Both the position numbers and the translations under genes were made by a program. The notes under the pieces were generated by a model. It had not been told where the DNA came from. It saw only the letters and a program-made list of their open reading frames with translations, and did not search any database. Of a stretch of 64,000 nt of DNA, positions 1 to 8,108 are shown piece after piece. The stretch comes from Chitinophagaceae bacterium UBA4407. Lineage in GTDB: Bacteria; Bacteroidota; Bacteroidia; Chitinophagales; Chitinophagaceae. Each line of letters starts with the position of its first letter. The stretch's first letter is position 1. The stretch spans positions 1 to 64,000 of the forward strand of contig DGQT01000053.1 in assembly GCA_002390845.1 (NCBI GenBank), read 5' to 3'.

Positions 1-21
1 TATCCATTGAACTACGGGACC
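1..21 (-). tRNA. tRNA 5' end, truncated by window edge
   Basis: Read on the minus strand the first 21 bases are GGTCCCGTAGTTCAATGGAT plus A, which is the acceptor 5' strand, the TA/G junction and the D-arm start of a bacterial tRNA (GTAGTTCAATGGATA is the classic D-arm pattern). The anticodon lies outside the window, so the isotype cannot be read; tRNA-Arg is a guess only. Confidence 0.75.
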
Positions 22-137
22 AGTTAACGGGCAGCAAAAATAATAGTTTCCGCCCAACACAATGCAATTTCAAAATCTTATTTGTAAGTACTTGTTTTTA
101 CCTTTCTAAAAGCTTAACCCCGAACCGGCAATACCCC

Positions 138-145
138 TATCTTTG
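138..145 (+). promoter_or_regulatory. Bacteroidota -7 promoter box (TATCTTTG)
   Basis: TATCTTTG matches TAnnTTTG, the -7 consensus of the Bacteroidota primary sigma factor. It ends 18 nt before the ATG at 164, giving a short leader. No convincing -33 TTTG was seen. Confidence 0.55.
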
Positions 146-163
146 CGCTCCTAAAAAGTGCGT

Positions 164-817
164 ATGAAGTTTTACAATTTGCTTATTAAATACCGTTTCT
201 GGCTTAGTATACTGGCTATTGTTATTGCGGTGGTACTTAATCTTACGGGCACCAGTTTCTGGCCTGCTTTTCCTTTATATTTTTTGGGAGTAATCGGCTT
301 ATTCAGTCAGTTTTTTATTGGCCCCATGCGTTTAATACAAGGGCCCATGGAAGAGGGCAATATTGAAGAAGTAGAAAAAATACTAAAAAGCATCTGGTTT
401 CCAGGTCTCTTGTATAAGCCTGTTCGCTCAACCTACTACACGGTAAAAGGCAATCTTGCAATGATGAACCAGGACTTTGACACCGCTGAAAAGCACTTAA
501 AGAAAAGTTCAGAACTTGGCTCGCCAATGCCCGAAGCCGAAGGTGCCAATAAACTGCAACTGGGTATGATGAGTTTGCAAAAAGGCGACTTTAAGGCTGG
601 CGAAGGTTATATACGTGCCGCTATTCGCCTGGGTATTTCGGACAAAGAAAGCGAAGCAGTTGCCTTTTTAAGTATGTGCCAGATATTTATGAACAAACGC
701 GAATTCCGCGCAGCAAAAGATTATTTCCGCAGGGCCAAAGCCTGCAAGCCAAAAACAAAACAAGTGCTCGACCAGATAAAAGAAATTGAAAAATATATTT
801 CAAGAATACCGGGGTAA
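164..817 (+). CDS. Membrane protein with TPR-like helical repeats
   Basis: A 217-residue protein of unknown function. Two hydrophobic segments near residues 12-30 and 36-55 anchor it in the inner membrane, followed by a helical region with TPR-like spacing (GNLAMMNQDFDTAEKHLKKS, then LGMMSLQKGDFKAGEGYIRA, then a third copy). Such proteins usually act as scaffolds, but no partner is visible here. A GTG two codons upstream (158) is also possible; ATG 164 is preferred because it is a strong start and lies just behind a TAnnTTTG box. The next gene is convergent. Members of this type are common, unnamed Bacteroidota proteins. Confidence 0.8.
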   Translation: MKFYNLLIKYRFWLSILAIVIAVVLNLTGTSFWPAFPLYFLGVIGLFSQFFIGPMRLIQGPMEEGNIEEVEKILKSIWFPGLLYKPVRSTYYTVKGNLAMMNQDFDTAEKHLKKSSELGSPMPEAEGANKLQLGMMSLQKGDFKAGEGYIRAAIRLGISDKESEAVAFLSMCQIFMNKREFRAAKDYFRRAKACKPKTKQVLDQIKEIEKYISRIPG

Positions 818-868
818 GGTTGAAAAGTTAAGTGGTTGAAAAGTTCCAAATGGTTACAGCACTGTTTG

Positions 869-910
869 GATTTTTTTTGAGCCAGGCTGAAGAATATAAA
901 TGAAGCTTTT
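869..910. repeat. Dispersed IR family, left-arm fragment
   Basis: T-run followed by TGAGCCAGGCT, spacer and ATGAAGCTTTT, the outer half of the left arm. The GCGTCGCAC core is absent, so this is a decayed or truncated copy. It lies between two convergent gene ends. Confidence 0.7.
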
Positions 911-953
911 GGTATAATTTCCACCTTCGCCTTCACAGCAAACAGTTTATTTT

Positions 954-1427
954 TCAGTTAGAAAATCTACCAAATTTTTCTTCAACAGCTGTTACACGAA
1001 AATCAAAGATTTTATTTAGCTGTGCTTTAACCATAATGGTATTGGCAATATCTCCCAAAAACCAAAGTGGTAGTTTGTAATGCACAATATCTGTCATCTC
1101 CACACCACCCTCAATCGCTTTAAAATGATGCTGGTGGTGCCACATGCTGTATGGCCCAAAACGCTGTTCATCTATAAAATATTTTTTATCCTGTACGTGC
1201 GTAATCTCCGTCATCCAGTATAGGGGGATACCCAGCACAGGGCTCACTTTATATTCAATAATTTGCCCGGCGTACATTTCTTCTCCATGATATTTGCTGA
1301 TAATATTAAAGCCAAGGTTTTTTGGGGTAATATCTTTTAAGTTAGCAGGCCTGCTAAAAAAATTCCAGGCCGTATCAATATCCACAGGAATTCTTTGAAC
1401 AGTCTTTAACGAATAAACTTTACTCAT
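954..1427 (-). CDS. SRPBCC-family (START-like) ligand-binding protein
   Basis: A 157-residue soluble protein of the SRPBCC/polyketide-cyclase-like superfamily. Typical signs are the N-terminal strand with an IPVDIDTAWNFFSRPANL helix motif, the central HHQHHFKAIEGGVEMTDIV strand pair, and the long C-terminal helix. Length is normal for a single helix-grip domain. The ligand cannot be inferred. Homologues are often annotated as cell-division-inhibitor-like or cyclase/dehydrase-like, labels that should not be trusted. It stands alone, with an inverted repeat on each side. Confidence 0.85.
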   Translation of the reverse strand: MSKVYSLKTVQRIPVDIDTAWNFFSRPANLKDITPKNLGFNIISKYHGEEMYAGQIIEYKVSPVLGIPLYWMTEITHVQDKKYFIDEQRFGPYSMWHHQHHFKAIEGGVEMTDIVHYKLPLWFLGDIANTIMVKAQLNKIFDFRVTAVEEKFGRFSN

Positions 1428-1491
1428 GCAATTGAATATTTACAGCATCAAACAATGAACGGGATATTAAGTTGCAAAAGAAAGAAAAATA

Positions 1492-1687
1492 TTATGAGCC
1501 GGGCTTTATTACTGCTATGAGGCTTTTGTTGCGTCGCACACTTTTGACTTTGAATAAGCATCAACTTTGGCTGCCAATCTTTGGGTAAATGTTGCCATGA
1601 TGGTTCTGCTTTGCTCACCATTGTTCGGAACTGTGAAACGAGCGTGGCAAGAAAAGATGCTATAAAAAACTTATGCCGGGCTCATAA
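1492..1687. repeat. Dispersed IR family, complete element
   Basis: Left arm ATTATGAGCCGGGCTTTATT, GCTTTTGTTGCGTCGCACAC, and right arm ending GCCGGGCTCATAAT. The right inner half is of the variant carrying GAAACGAGCGTGGCAAGAAA instead of the GTGCGACGC core. Length about 195 bp, between two minus-strand genes. Confidence 0.85.
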
Positions 1688-1718
1688 TCTTTATAATCCT
1701 GCATTCGCAATATATGTG

Positions 1719-2363
1719 CTATACTTTTACAATGCCATTTCGTATGGAATACATTACCAACCCAACCCTTGAAAGGGTTTCGAGTTTTTCAAACATATTG
1801 CTTCGCAATGTTTCTACGCTTCTTGTACCAATGCCCATTGAATCGGCAATTTCTTTGTAAGATTTTTCGGTACAGCACAATTCTAGAAAAAGTAATTCGC
1901 GTTCGCTTAGCACCAAAGGCATGTTTTGCTTTTCAGCATCGGTTTTATTAATCAGGTGTACCATTTTCCCGCTTACAACATCGTTGAAAAAAAAGCCACG
2001 TTCGGTTACTTCTTCGAGTGCTTTGCGCAGTACAGCTGGTTTACTGTCTTTTAAAATAAACCCTTTAATGCCGTAGTGGAGCATTTTTATAATGGAGCTG
2101 TCATCATCCATCATAGAAAGCACAAGGATCTTAATATTTGGTTCATTATTTTTTATCCAGAGGGCTGTTTCAAACCCATTCATTTCGGGCATGTTAATAT
2201 CGAGCAGTACTACAGAGGGCTTAGGATTGGTTTTAAGCAGCCGGATAAAATGTTTGCCATTATCAGCTTCAAAAACCACATTAAAATTATCGAAACTATT
2301 GATTACACCGGCAAGTCCGTTTCTTAAAAGTGCGTGGTCATCTACAAGGGCTATATTTATCAT
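1719..2363 (-). CDS. NarL/LuxR-type response regulator
   Basis: A 214-residue two-component response regulator. The receiver domain (about 1-120) shows the acidic pair D8-D9, phospho-acceptor D55 in VVLLDINMPEMNG, the Ser/Thr position in VLSMM, and the conserved Lys in FILKDS. A LuxR/GerE helix-turn-helix occupies about 145-210 (LSERELLFLELCC, then SYKEIADSMGIGTRSVETLR). It is predicted to bind DNA after phosphorylation by the histidine kinase encoded 8 bp upstream; the two form one operon with the multi-TM gene before them. The target genes are unknown. The 3' end lies next to an inverted-repeat element. Confidence 0.95.
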   Translation of the reverse strand: MINIALVDDHALLRNGLAGVINSFDNFNVVFEADNGKHFIRLLKTNPKPSVVLLDINMPEMNGFETALWIKNNEPNIKILVLSMMDDDSSIIKMLHYGIKGFILKDSKPAVLRKALEEVTERGFFFNDVVSGKMVHLINKTDAEKQNMPLVLSERELLFLELCCTEKSYKEIADSMGIGTRSVETLRSNMFEKLETLSRVGLVMYSIRNGIVKV

Positions 2364-2371
2364 AAATTGAA

Positions 2372-3163
2372 TCAGGTATTGAGAATGGTTAATAGAATTG
2401 TTGTGCCTTTACCAGTTGCTGAATCAATTTTAAAGGAAGCGTTTATTAACCTGCATCTTTGTTGAATACTCTTGAGCCCGATACCGGTTTCTGTACTTTT
2501 AAGAGTTTCTGTATTAAATCCGGTACCATTGTCTTTAACTGATATCAGCGTTTTGTTCTCCTGTTTGCAGATATCAACAATTACCAGACTTGCCTTTGCA
2601 TGTTTAATAATATTATGCAGTATTTCCTGTATCATCCTGAATACGATAATAGACTTTTCACTGTTTATGTTCAGCACAATATCTTCGGAACGGCAAATGA
2701 GTTCGGTTTTAATTTTTGAAACTTTTTGCACCATTGAAAGCTCCTGGCTAATGGCATTTATCAAACCAATATCGGTAATTTTTTCGGGATGCATGCTTTT
2801 ACTTAAATCGCGCAGGTCGTTTATTGCTTTGCCAAGGAGTTCTTCGGTTAATGTAATTTTATCAGATGTATCCGCAGGAATGGTATTGAGGTTGAGTTTC
2901 GCAAGGCTTAATACCTGGCCAATGTTATCGTGTATTTCCTGGCTGATGTTTCTGAAAGTTTGTTCCTGTATTTCAAGTTGCGATTGTAGAATGGTTTGTT
3001 CGTATTGCGCTTTTAGTTCAGTCATTTCTTTCTGATGAATGGCTCTGCGCCTGTGCATTTGTAAAAACAGCAGGTAGAAAAAAATCACAAAAAACAGGAT
3101 AAATACGGTACCTACAATAATGTAGGCGATTGATAGGGGAGCCTGGGATTGCGTTTGTAACAT
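2372..3163 (-). CDS. NarX-like sensor histidine kinase
   Basis: A 263-residue membrane kinase. One transmembrane helix (about 12-34) is followed by a coiled coil, a HisKA_3 dimerisation domain with the phospho-accepting H78 in ISQEIHDNIGQVLSLAK, and a HATPase_c domain with N-box region HNIIKHAKA, DNGTGF and GIGLKSIQQR. It has no extracellular sensor domain of its own, so the signal probably comes through the multi-TM protein encoded just upstream. That gene ends inside the first 52 bp of this one, in another frame, implying coupled translation. The only later Met that keeps the kinase core (M36) would delete the membrane helix, so the overlapping start is favoured. Confidence 0.93.
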   Translation of the reverse strand: MLQTQSQAPLSIAYIIVGTVFILFFVIFFYLLFLQMHRRRAIHQKEMTELKAQYEQTILQSQLEIQEQTFRNISQEIHDNIGQVLSLAKLNLNTIPADTSDKITLTEELLGKAINDLRDLSKSMHPEKITDIGLINAISQELSMVQKVSKIKTELICRSEDIVLNINSEKSIIVFRMIQEILHNIIKHAKASLVIVDICKQENKTLISVKDNGTGFNTETLKSTETGIGLKSIQQRCRLINASFKIDSATGKGTTILLTILNT

Positions 3164-3783
3164 AGAAAGCCTGTAATAATAAGCGTAAATTTAAGAACTG
3201 TACCAATGCTGTCAAACATCCAGACATTGTTGCCTGATTCTGTAAGGTTATATTGAATGTAATATTTATAAGCAACAACTGCGAATATACCCATTGCAGC
3301 GGATATCAAAAAACCACTGGCAATCCAAAAACCCGGGAGCTTTTGAAATTTCAGAATGTCGTCAGTTTTTGCAAGTGTAATTATATAGTACATACACAAA
3401 AAGAAGATAATAATTTTTTCAAGTGCTGCTGCATTGCTGATAAAGCTATTAATCCCTTCCCACACAAAAATATCTGTAAGCCAAAATAAAAAATACCCTG
3501 CTGTTATTATATAAAATAGGGGGTTAAAAAGTTTTAGCAGGTGTTTCGTAACATAATAGGTTACAAAAATCAGGTCAAACAAATAATAAAAGGGGTAAAG
3601 AAATAAGTTGTGGTACCCAAAGAAAGGGATAATATTGATTACAAAAAGCAGTACGGTATTGGTTACCAAAAAATAAATAAAGCTTTTTTCCTCCGGCCTT
3701 ATCTTCTTTTTTATAATAAGAAATATTATTAATGCTACTAAAGGCATATAGGTATCCCCATATCCTATAATTCGGTTAAACAT
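3112..3783 (-). CDS. Multi-TM membrane protein, putative sensor partner of the kinase
   Basis: About 223 residues with six or seven hydrophobic helices and no recognised domain. The start is placed at 3783 (MFNRIIGYGD); a 45-codon upstream extension is open but polar, poorly bacterial in composition and would change topology. It is a paralogue of the protein at 4311-4988: both have IGY near the N-terminus, MPL ten residues in, and FQKLPxFWIxSGFL near residue 160. The gene overlaps the histidine-kinase gene by 52 bp, so a role as the kinase's membrane sensor is plausible. That is inference from gene order. Confidence 0.82.
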   Translation of the reverse strand: MFNRIIGYGDTYMPLVALIIFLIIKKKIRPEEKSFIYFLVTNTVLLFVINIIPFFGYHNLFLYPFYYLFDLIFVTYYVTKHLLKLFNPLFYIITAGYFLFWLTDIFVWEGINSFISNAAALEKIIIFFLCMYYIITLAKTDDILKFQKLPGFWIASGFLISAAMGIFAVVAYKYYIQYNLTESGNNVWMFDSIGTVLKFTLIITGFLCYKRNPRLPYQSPTLL

Positions 3784-3931
3784 AGCGCACTTACTTAGAA
3801 TTAAGAAATCACATTGGGGTGTACTGCAACTAAACCGACTGATCATTATTGCGCTACACCCGGATATTTTACAAATGGTAATAAACAGTACCTGCGTTTT
3901 GCTTTTATTATTTGCCAATCCGCATTACTAC

Positions 3932-4286
3932 TGTCAGCCCCGGTTGCGTCGCACACTTAAGCGTTCTGTTCGCTGTTGTGCAATGTTCAAACGCTCTTAC
4001 AAATTCATGGCTGCTTAATGGTAACAGGGGTACATTTTATTTTAATTTTCACAAGCCTCTTGCCATTGGTAATTAAAACAGCCATTACACATATGTAAAT
4101 ATAAGGCTTTCAGTAAAACCAAACTATCTGCAAATATATAATGGCTGTAACCTTGTGATGCTATGTTACGAAGCTGTTTTAGCTAGTTAAAAACTTTTTA
4201 GTACACGCATCGAAAGATGCCAAATGTTCTACAGATGAAAGGATTGCGACGCAACGTAGATACCATGAAAACTGCTGCTGGTATCA
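3932..4286. repeat. Dispersed IR family, chimeric element (L core plus type II right arm)
   Basis: Left core GGTTGCGTCGCACACTTAAG at 3942; right arm of type II at 4230-4284 (TACAGATGAAAGGATTGCGA, CCATGAAAACTGCTGCTGGT). The long 270-bp loop is AT-rich and must also hold the promoter of the gene at 3783. No other feature was seen in this 500-bp gap. Confidence 0.7.
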
Positions 4287-4310
4287 CAATCATTCATTTT
4301 TAAACAGCTT

Positions 4311-4988
4311 CTAAAACAAAACGCTTTTTAAAAAAATATGTGACGATGTGTTGCGCCGGGTGCACAATAACCCCATACATATTAAAACATATTCAATAAC
4401 CGTAGCCACCGAATTCATCATATTTACCTGGCCAGGTTCTATGATTGTAGTTACTGAATTAATGTACTGGTAAGAAATAAAAACCAGCAGCTTTACTGCA
4501 GTATATACAAGGAAGCCGCTAACAATCCAGAAAGACGGTAATTTTTGAAAATAAAGGATTTCTTCGGCGGCAGAAAGGCTTAAAAGATAATACATACTTA
4601 AAAGAAGCAGCATAAGGCTGGCCACCATTTCAGGTAAGCCATTCAGGGCAACAGATGCATCCACAAAAAAAATACAGTAAAGCCAGAAAATAAAATAAGC
4701 GCCTGCAACAATAAAAAATTGCAACGAAAAAGATTTTCTCAGGATGGTTTTCAAAATATAATAACAAGCAAGCACCATCTCAGCAAGTACCGCAATATTG
4801 TATAGCACCCCATTAATTTCTTTATTATTAAAAATGGAGTTGCCTGTACAAAAAAGTATAAACGATGCAGCAGCATAAAACAGCAACGGCTGTTGTTCTT
4901 TCACATCTTTCCAGAGTACAATAAAGATCGGTGCTGTTAACAACGGCATAAAGGCTCCGGCATACCCAATAAGCTTAACAAAATCCAT
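4311..4988 (-). CDS. Multi-TM membrane protein, paralogue of the 3112-3783 product
   Basis: A 225-residue protein with about seven hydrophobic segments and no known domain. It shares length, topology and the motif FQKLPSFWIVSGFLVYT with the multi-TM protein of the kinase operon, so the two arose by duplication. It is encoded 10 bp downstream of the small CPxxC-tailed protein gene and is probably co-transcribed with it. Function unknown. The pairing of this membrane family with a small soluble partner on one side and a histidine kinase on the other is the reason it deserves attention. Confidence 0.85.
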   Translation of the reverse strand: MDFVKLIGYAGAFMPLLTAPIFIVLWKDVKEQQPLLFYAAASFILFCTGNSIFNNKEINGVLYNIAVLAEMVLACYYILKTILRKSFSLQFFIVAGAYFIFWLYCIFFVDASVALNGLPEMVASLMLLLLSMYYLLSLSAAEEILYFQKLPSFWIVSGFLVYTAVKLLVFISYQYINSVTTIIEPGQVNMMNSVATVIEYVLICMGLLCTRRNTSSHIFLKSVLF

Positions 4989-4998
4989 AATTTTTCTG

Positions 4999-5397
4999 TT
5001 AACTGTTTAAGACATTGGTGTTGGAGCAATAGGTTGGGCAGGGCAATCCGTCGCTCTTTTTCGGCATTGCCGCATTCGCTACCGATGCAGTTGCTGTTTC
5101 AAGATCCAGATTGGTTAACGGCACACTGTAATCTTCATAAGCTGAACCAACCAATTTACTGCCTACAGCATACATTCTTGGCACCATATCGCCACTAATA
5201 TTTTCTGCACCAAAATAAATCCGTATGCCGTCGAGTGGCGTGCTGCTCCCTGTTTGGTTCAATAAATTGTCAATATCCGCTGCGGTAAGTACATAAGAAT
5301 ATGTAGCCGCATCTTTAGCTGCCTGCGAAAGGCTGTTGATGTAGTTTTTAAAACCTTTGATTTGCTTTCGTACTGTTTTCCATTCAATTTGTGGCAT
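4999..5397 (-). CDS. Small protein with C-terminal CPxxC motif
   Basis: A 132-residue protein of unknown function. The N-terminal half is helical and polar (VRKQIKGFKNYINSLSQAAK), the middle has a strand-like IRIYFGAEN, and the tail ends GLPCPTYCSNTNVLNS. A CPxxC pair near the C-terminus could bind metal or a cofactor, or form a disulphide; nothing in the sequence decides this. There is no signal peptide, so it should be cytoplasmic. From memory, unnamed Bacteroidota proteins with IRxYFG followed by CPxxC exist, but this was not searched. It is the first gene of a two-gene operon with the multi-TM protein at 4311-4988. Confidence 0.8.
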   Translation of the reverse strand: MPQIEWKTVRKQIKGFKNYINSLSQAAKDAATYSYVLTAADIDNLLNQTGSSTPLDGIRIYFGAENISGDMVPRMYAVGSKLVGSAYEDYSVPLTNLDLETATASVANAAMPKKSDGLPCPTYCSNTNVLNS

Positions 5398-5570
5398 AAA
5401 TTAATTTTTTAATAGTTAATGTTGAATGTTTTCACAGGTACGCGATTATGAATACAAAATAAAAGCAGATAGTGTAGGTAAACAAGGTGATTTTTCACGC
5501 AAACCAGCGTGATTTTTCACCGCAGCATAAAGGGTTCTCATTTATTTTACTGCCAATTGTTAGCAAAACT

Positions 5571-5578
5571 TACTTTTG
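5571..5578 (+). promoter_or_regulatory. Bacteroidota -7 promoter box (TACTTTTG)
   Basis: TACTTTTG matches TAnnTTTG and ends 20 nt before the ATG at 5599. It lies inside the longest open frame, so it argues that the upstream Met at 5509 is not used. Confidence 0.6.
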
Positions 5579-5598
5579 CTGCGCTTAAGCTAAATCTC

Positions 5599-6855
5599 AT
5601 GAATATACTCAGCAAACTCGCCGGAACATTGAAAGGCTCCGAAATTGTACGGTTAGGAAATGATATTAATGAACGCATCCGAAAAGGAGAGAAAATTTAC
5701 AATTTTACCATTGGCGATTTTTCACCCGCAGTTTTCCCAATTCCAACTGAGTTGGAAGAGCTTATCGTAACTTCTTACAGAAAGCAGCATACCAATTACC
5801 CTCCCGCAGATGGCGTATGGGAATTAAGAAAATCCGTAAGCCAGTTTATTAAAGACCGCGAAGGGCTCGACTACTCCTTAAACGAAATACTCATTGCATC
5901 CGGTGGCAGGCCATTAATCTACACGCTTTTTAAAACAATTGTTGATGTTGGCGATAAAGTAATTTATGCAGTTCCCTCATGGAACAATAATCATTACTGC
6001 ACCATCAATGGTGCAGAACATTGCGTTATTGCTACAACACCCGAAAACAATTTTATGCCACTCGCCGGCGATATCGCTGCCAATATTAAAGGTGCCGTAC
6101 TAATTTGCCTTTGTACACCACAGAACCCCACCGGAACCACATTAAAAAAAGAAGAATTAAAAAAGATCTGCGAAATCATCATTACAGAAAATAACAGCAG
6201 GGCTGATAATGAAAAGAAAGTGTACCTCATGTTCGACCAGATGTACTGGACACTTACCTACGGCGAAACGCAACATGATAACCCCATTGCACTAGTGCCA
6301 GAAATTAGGGAGTATACTATTTTTATCGACGGTATTTCAAAAGCATTTGCAGCAACCGGGGTTCGTGTAGGATGGGCTTTTGGCCCGGCAGAAATAATGG
6401 CGAAAATGAAATCGCTGCTAAGCCATATTGGTGCATGGGCGCCTATGGCCGAGCAAAAAGCAGTAGCAGAATATCTTTTGCAAAAAGATGCAGTTTCAAA
6501 TTATCTCACCAGTTTTAAAGCGGCTCTTGAAGATCGTTTGGTAAAAATTTATAATGGCTTTATGGCCCTTAAACAAAAGGGTTATGCGGTAGATGCCATT
6601 ACACCCCAGGCTGCTATTTACTTAACTATTAAGCTCGATCTTACCGGTAAAACAGCAAACGGAAAAATGCTGGAAACTCAGGCAGATGTTACCTCCTATA
6701 TACTCGACCAGGCAAAACTTGCCGTAGTTCCTTTCTATGCCTTTGGTGCAGAGAACAATTCGCCCTGGTACCGCTTAAGTGTAGGCACCTGCCCACTCGA
6801 AGAAATTACGCCCATGTTCAGCCAGTTAGAAATGGCATTGGAAAAACTACATTAA
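5599..6855 (+). CDS. PLP-dependent class I/II aminotransferase
   Basis: A 418-residue fold-type I aminotransferase that should transfer an amino group from an amino acid to a 2-oxo acid. The PLP Schiff-base lysine is K248 in IDGISKAFAATGVRVGW; the substrate-binding CTPQNPTGTTL stands near 171-182, and the phosphate-binding SGGRPLIYTLF near 101. The PLP ring-stacking and Asp positions are in VYLMFDQMYW. The specific substrate is not readable, although it resembles aspartate-type enzymes of this superfamily. The start at 5599 is chosen over 5509 because a TAnnTTTG box lies between them. It is monocistronic, with inverted-repeat material downstream. Confidence 0.9.
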   Translation: MNILSKLAGTLKGSEIVRLGNDINERIRKGEKIYNFTIGDFSPAVFPIPTELEELIVTSYRKQHTNYPPADGVWELRKSVSQFIKDREGLDYSLNEILIASGGRPLIYTLFKTIVDVGDKVIYAVPSWNNNHYCTINGAEHCVIATTPENNFMPLAGDIAANIKGAVLICLCTPQNPTGTTLKKEELKKICEIIITENNSRADNEKKVYLMFDQMYWTLTYGETQHDNPIALVPEIREYTIFIDGISKAFAATGVRVGWAFGPAEIMAKMKSLLSHIGAWAPMAEQKAVAEYLLQKDAVSNYLTSFKAALEDRLVKIYNGFMALKQKGYAVDAITPQAAIYLTIKLDLTGKTANGKMLETQADVTSYILDQAKLAVVPFYAFGAENNSPWYRLSVGTCPLEEITPMFSQLEMALEKLH

Positions 6856-6878
6856 ATGAAAGAATATTGTTTACGAGA

Positions 6879-6946
6879 TTTTTTTGAGCCGGGCTAAAGA
6901 ATATAAATGAGGCTTTTCTTGCGTCGCACACTTGTGCAGCTGAATT
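6879..6946. repeat. Dispersed IR family, left arm
   Basis: Reads T7, GAGCCGGGCT, spacer, ATGAGGCTTTTCTTGCGTCG, CACACTTGTGC. The nearest matching right arm is at 7826-7882, so the pair brackets the secreted-protein gene at 7084-7680. Confidence 0.85.
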
Positions 6947-7083
6947 GGGGATTGAGCTTTTTACAGCCGGAGTAAATGAATGAAAGATTTACTTTAAATA
7001 GCATGAAAAATAGGAGGATCTCATAATTTGACACACCCCAATATGCAATGTTGGACAATAAAGCATCTTCCTTAAAACAACTT

Positions 7084-7680
7084 ATGAGACTTTCTATATT
7101 TATTTTACTTTTTATATTCCGCATGACTTCTTTCGGACAAATAAACAATTATCAAAACCTTCTTGACACGGCTTTAAGCGGACACGGCGGTTTATTTGTT
7201 CACTCAAAACCATTGAAAGTCACACTTCTTGAACCAAAAGAAATGTGGTATTATTTTGAAAACGTATATAAGTATTCAAATCAGAAACTTGACACAGTCA
7301 TGTTTTCACAAATTCTTCGAAACACCAAACTTGGTGACACAACCCTCTGGACGGACGAAGAGTTACCCAACTTTTTACTTGTGCAGGAAAGAGGTGAAAC
7401 TGTTTCAAAAAAATATGCTACACAAAAGTTTGGGCTGATAGACGACAAAAAGATTAAGTTCTACAAAAACCAAATAAACAAGTTCAATTCAACAGAAACT
7501 GTTGATAGAAACATTAATTATTTTTCAAGACCTGTGTTTGATAGTTCAAAAATATTCGCTGTTGTTCAGTGGGCCAATGGCCATAGTTACCTTGGCGATG
7601 GCGGAGGAATTATTCTATATCAGTTGCAAAGCGAGAATACTTGGAAAGAATTTGGAATAATTCTTAATTGGAAATATTAA
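7084..7680 (+). CDS. Secreted protein of unknown function
   Basis: A 198-residue exported protein. MRLSIFILLFIFRMTSFGQ is a Sec signal peptide with likely cleavage after FG; the Met 12 codons upstream (7048) would put a polar stretch before it. The mature part has no domain I can name; FSRPVFDSSKIF, VQWANGHSYLGDGGGIILYQ and a final tryptophan-rich strand suggest a small beta-sheet domain of a type frequent in Bacteroidota secreted proteins. The gene sits alone between a left and a right arm of the dispersed inverted repeat, as does the lipoprotein gene at 46241-46708. Confidence 0.75.
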   Translation: MRLSIFILLFIFRMTSFGQINNYQNLLDTALSGHGGLFVHSKPLKVTLLEPKEMWYYFENVYKYSNQKLDTVMFSQILRNTKLGDTTLWTDEELPNFLLVQERGETVSKKYATQKFGLIDDKKIKFYKNQINKFNSTETVDRNINYFSRPVFDSSKIFAVVQWANGHSYLGDGGGIILYQLQSENTWKEFGIILNWKY

Positions 7681-7794
7681 CTATACCCAGGCGCATATCC
7701 ATATAACATAATAAAAAGTATACCCCGACCGCCCCGGTGCGTGAGTACACCCACGGGAATCCTTTGCCATTGACTTTGTTATCACCATCAACGT

Positions 7795-7905
7795 TCGCTG
7801 CGGTAAAAGCTCCATAAGTATCTATACGTACAAGAGAGCGACGCAAGAGGCGATGCTCAATGCCTCAAAAGCTGGGATAATAATTTATCCAAATGCATTC
7901 CATCC
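7795..7905. repeat. IR family right arm with a duplicated thiL 3' relic
   Basis: Contains CGTACAAGAGAGCGACGCAA and a degenerate outer arm AAAAGCTGGGATAATA, followed by ATTTATCCAAATGCATTCCA. The last stretch equals the final eight codons plus stop of thiL (minus strand, 9999 onward). The whole 111-bp block aligns with 9905-10019, so it is a second copy of the thiL-end junction. The rest of the 7681-8108 gap shows a small CTGAT/ATCAG hairpin near 7975 and nothing else. Confidence 0.8.
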
Positions 7906-8108
7906 TTTGGTTCGCCTCCGCAAAATAAAAAGAATGCGCTGTTCCCTATTTTTCCTACCAGTCTTTGGTTTACCTGATGTGAATCAGGCATCAGTATGAT
8001 TTAGAACACAAGTCGTTGCTTTTTTAGCAGCGAACTTTACTGTGATGAATCATATTCTACCATGCTTTCCGGGAGCATTCCATTTTCTTACATCAATAAA
8101 AAACTAGT

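Noticed and set aside
1581..1772. Open frame of 63 codons on the plus strand
   Set aside because: It is translated inverted-repeat sequence plus the antisense end of the response-regulator gene.
3784..3918. Longer start for the multi-TM gene at 3918
   Set aside because: The 45-residue extension is Cys- and Ser-rich and hydrophobic in a way unlike the paralogue, which starts at the position matching 3783.
4999..5397. Peptide-natural-product precursor because of the Cys-rich tail
   Set aside because: It is 132 residues with a folded-looking body, and no modifying enzyme or transporter is adjacent.
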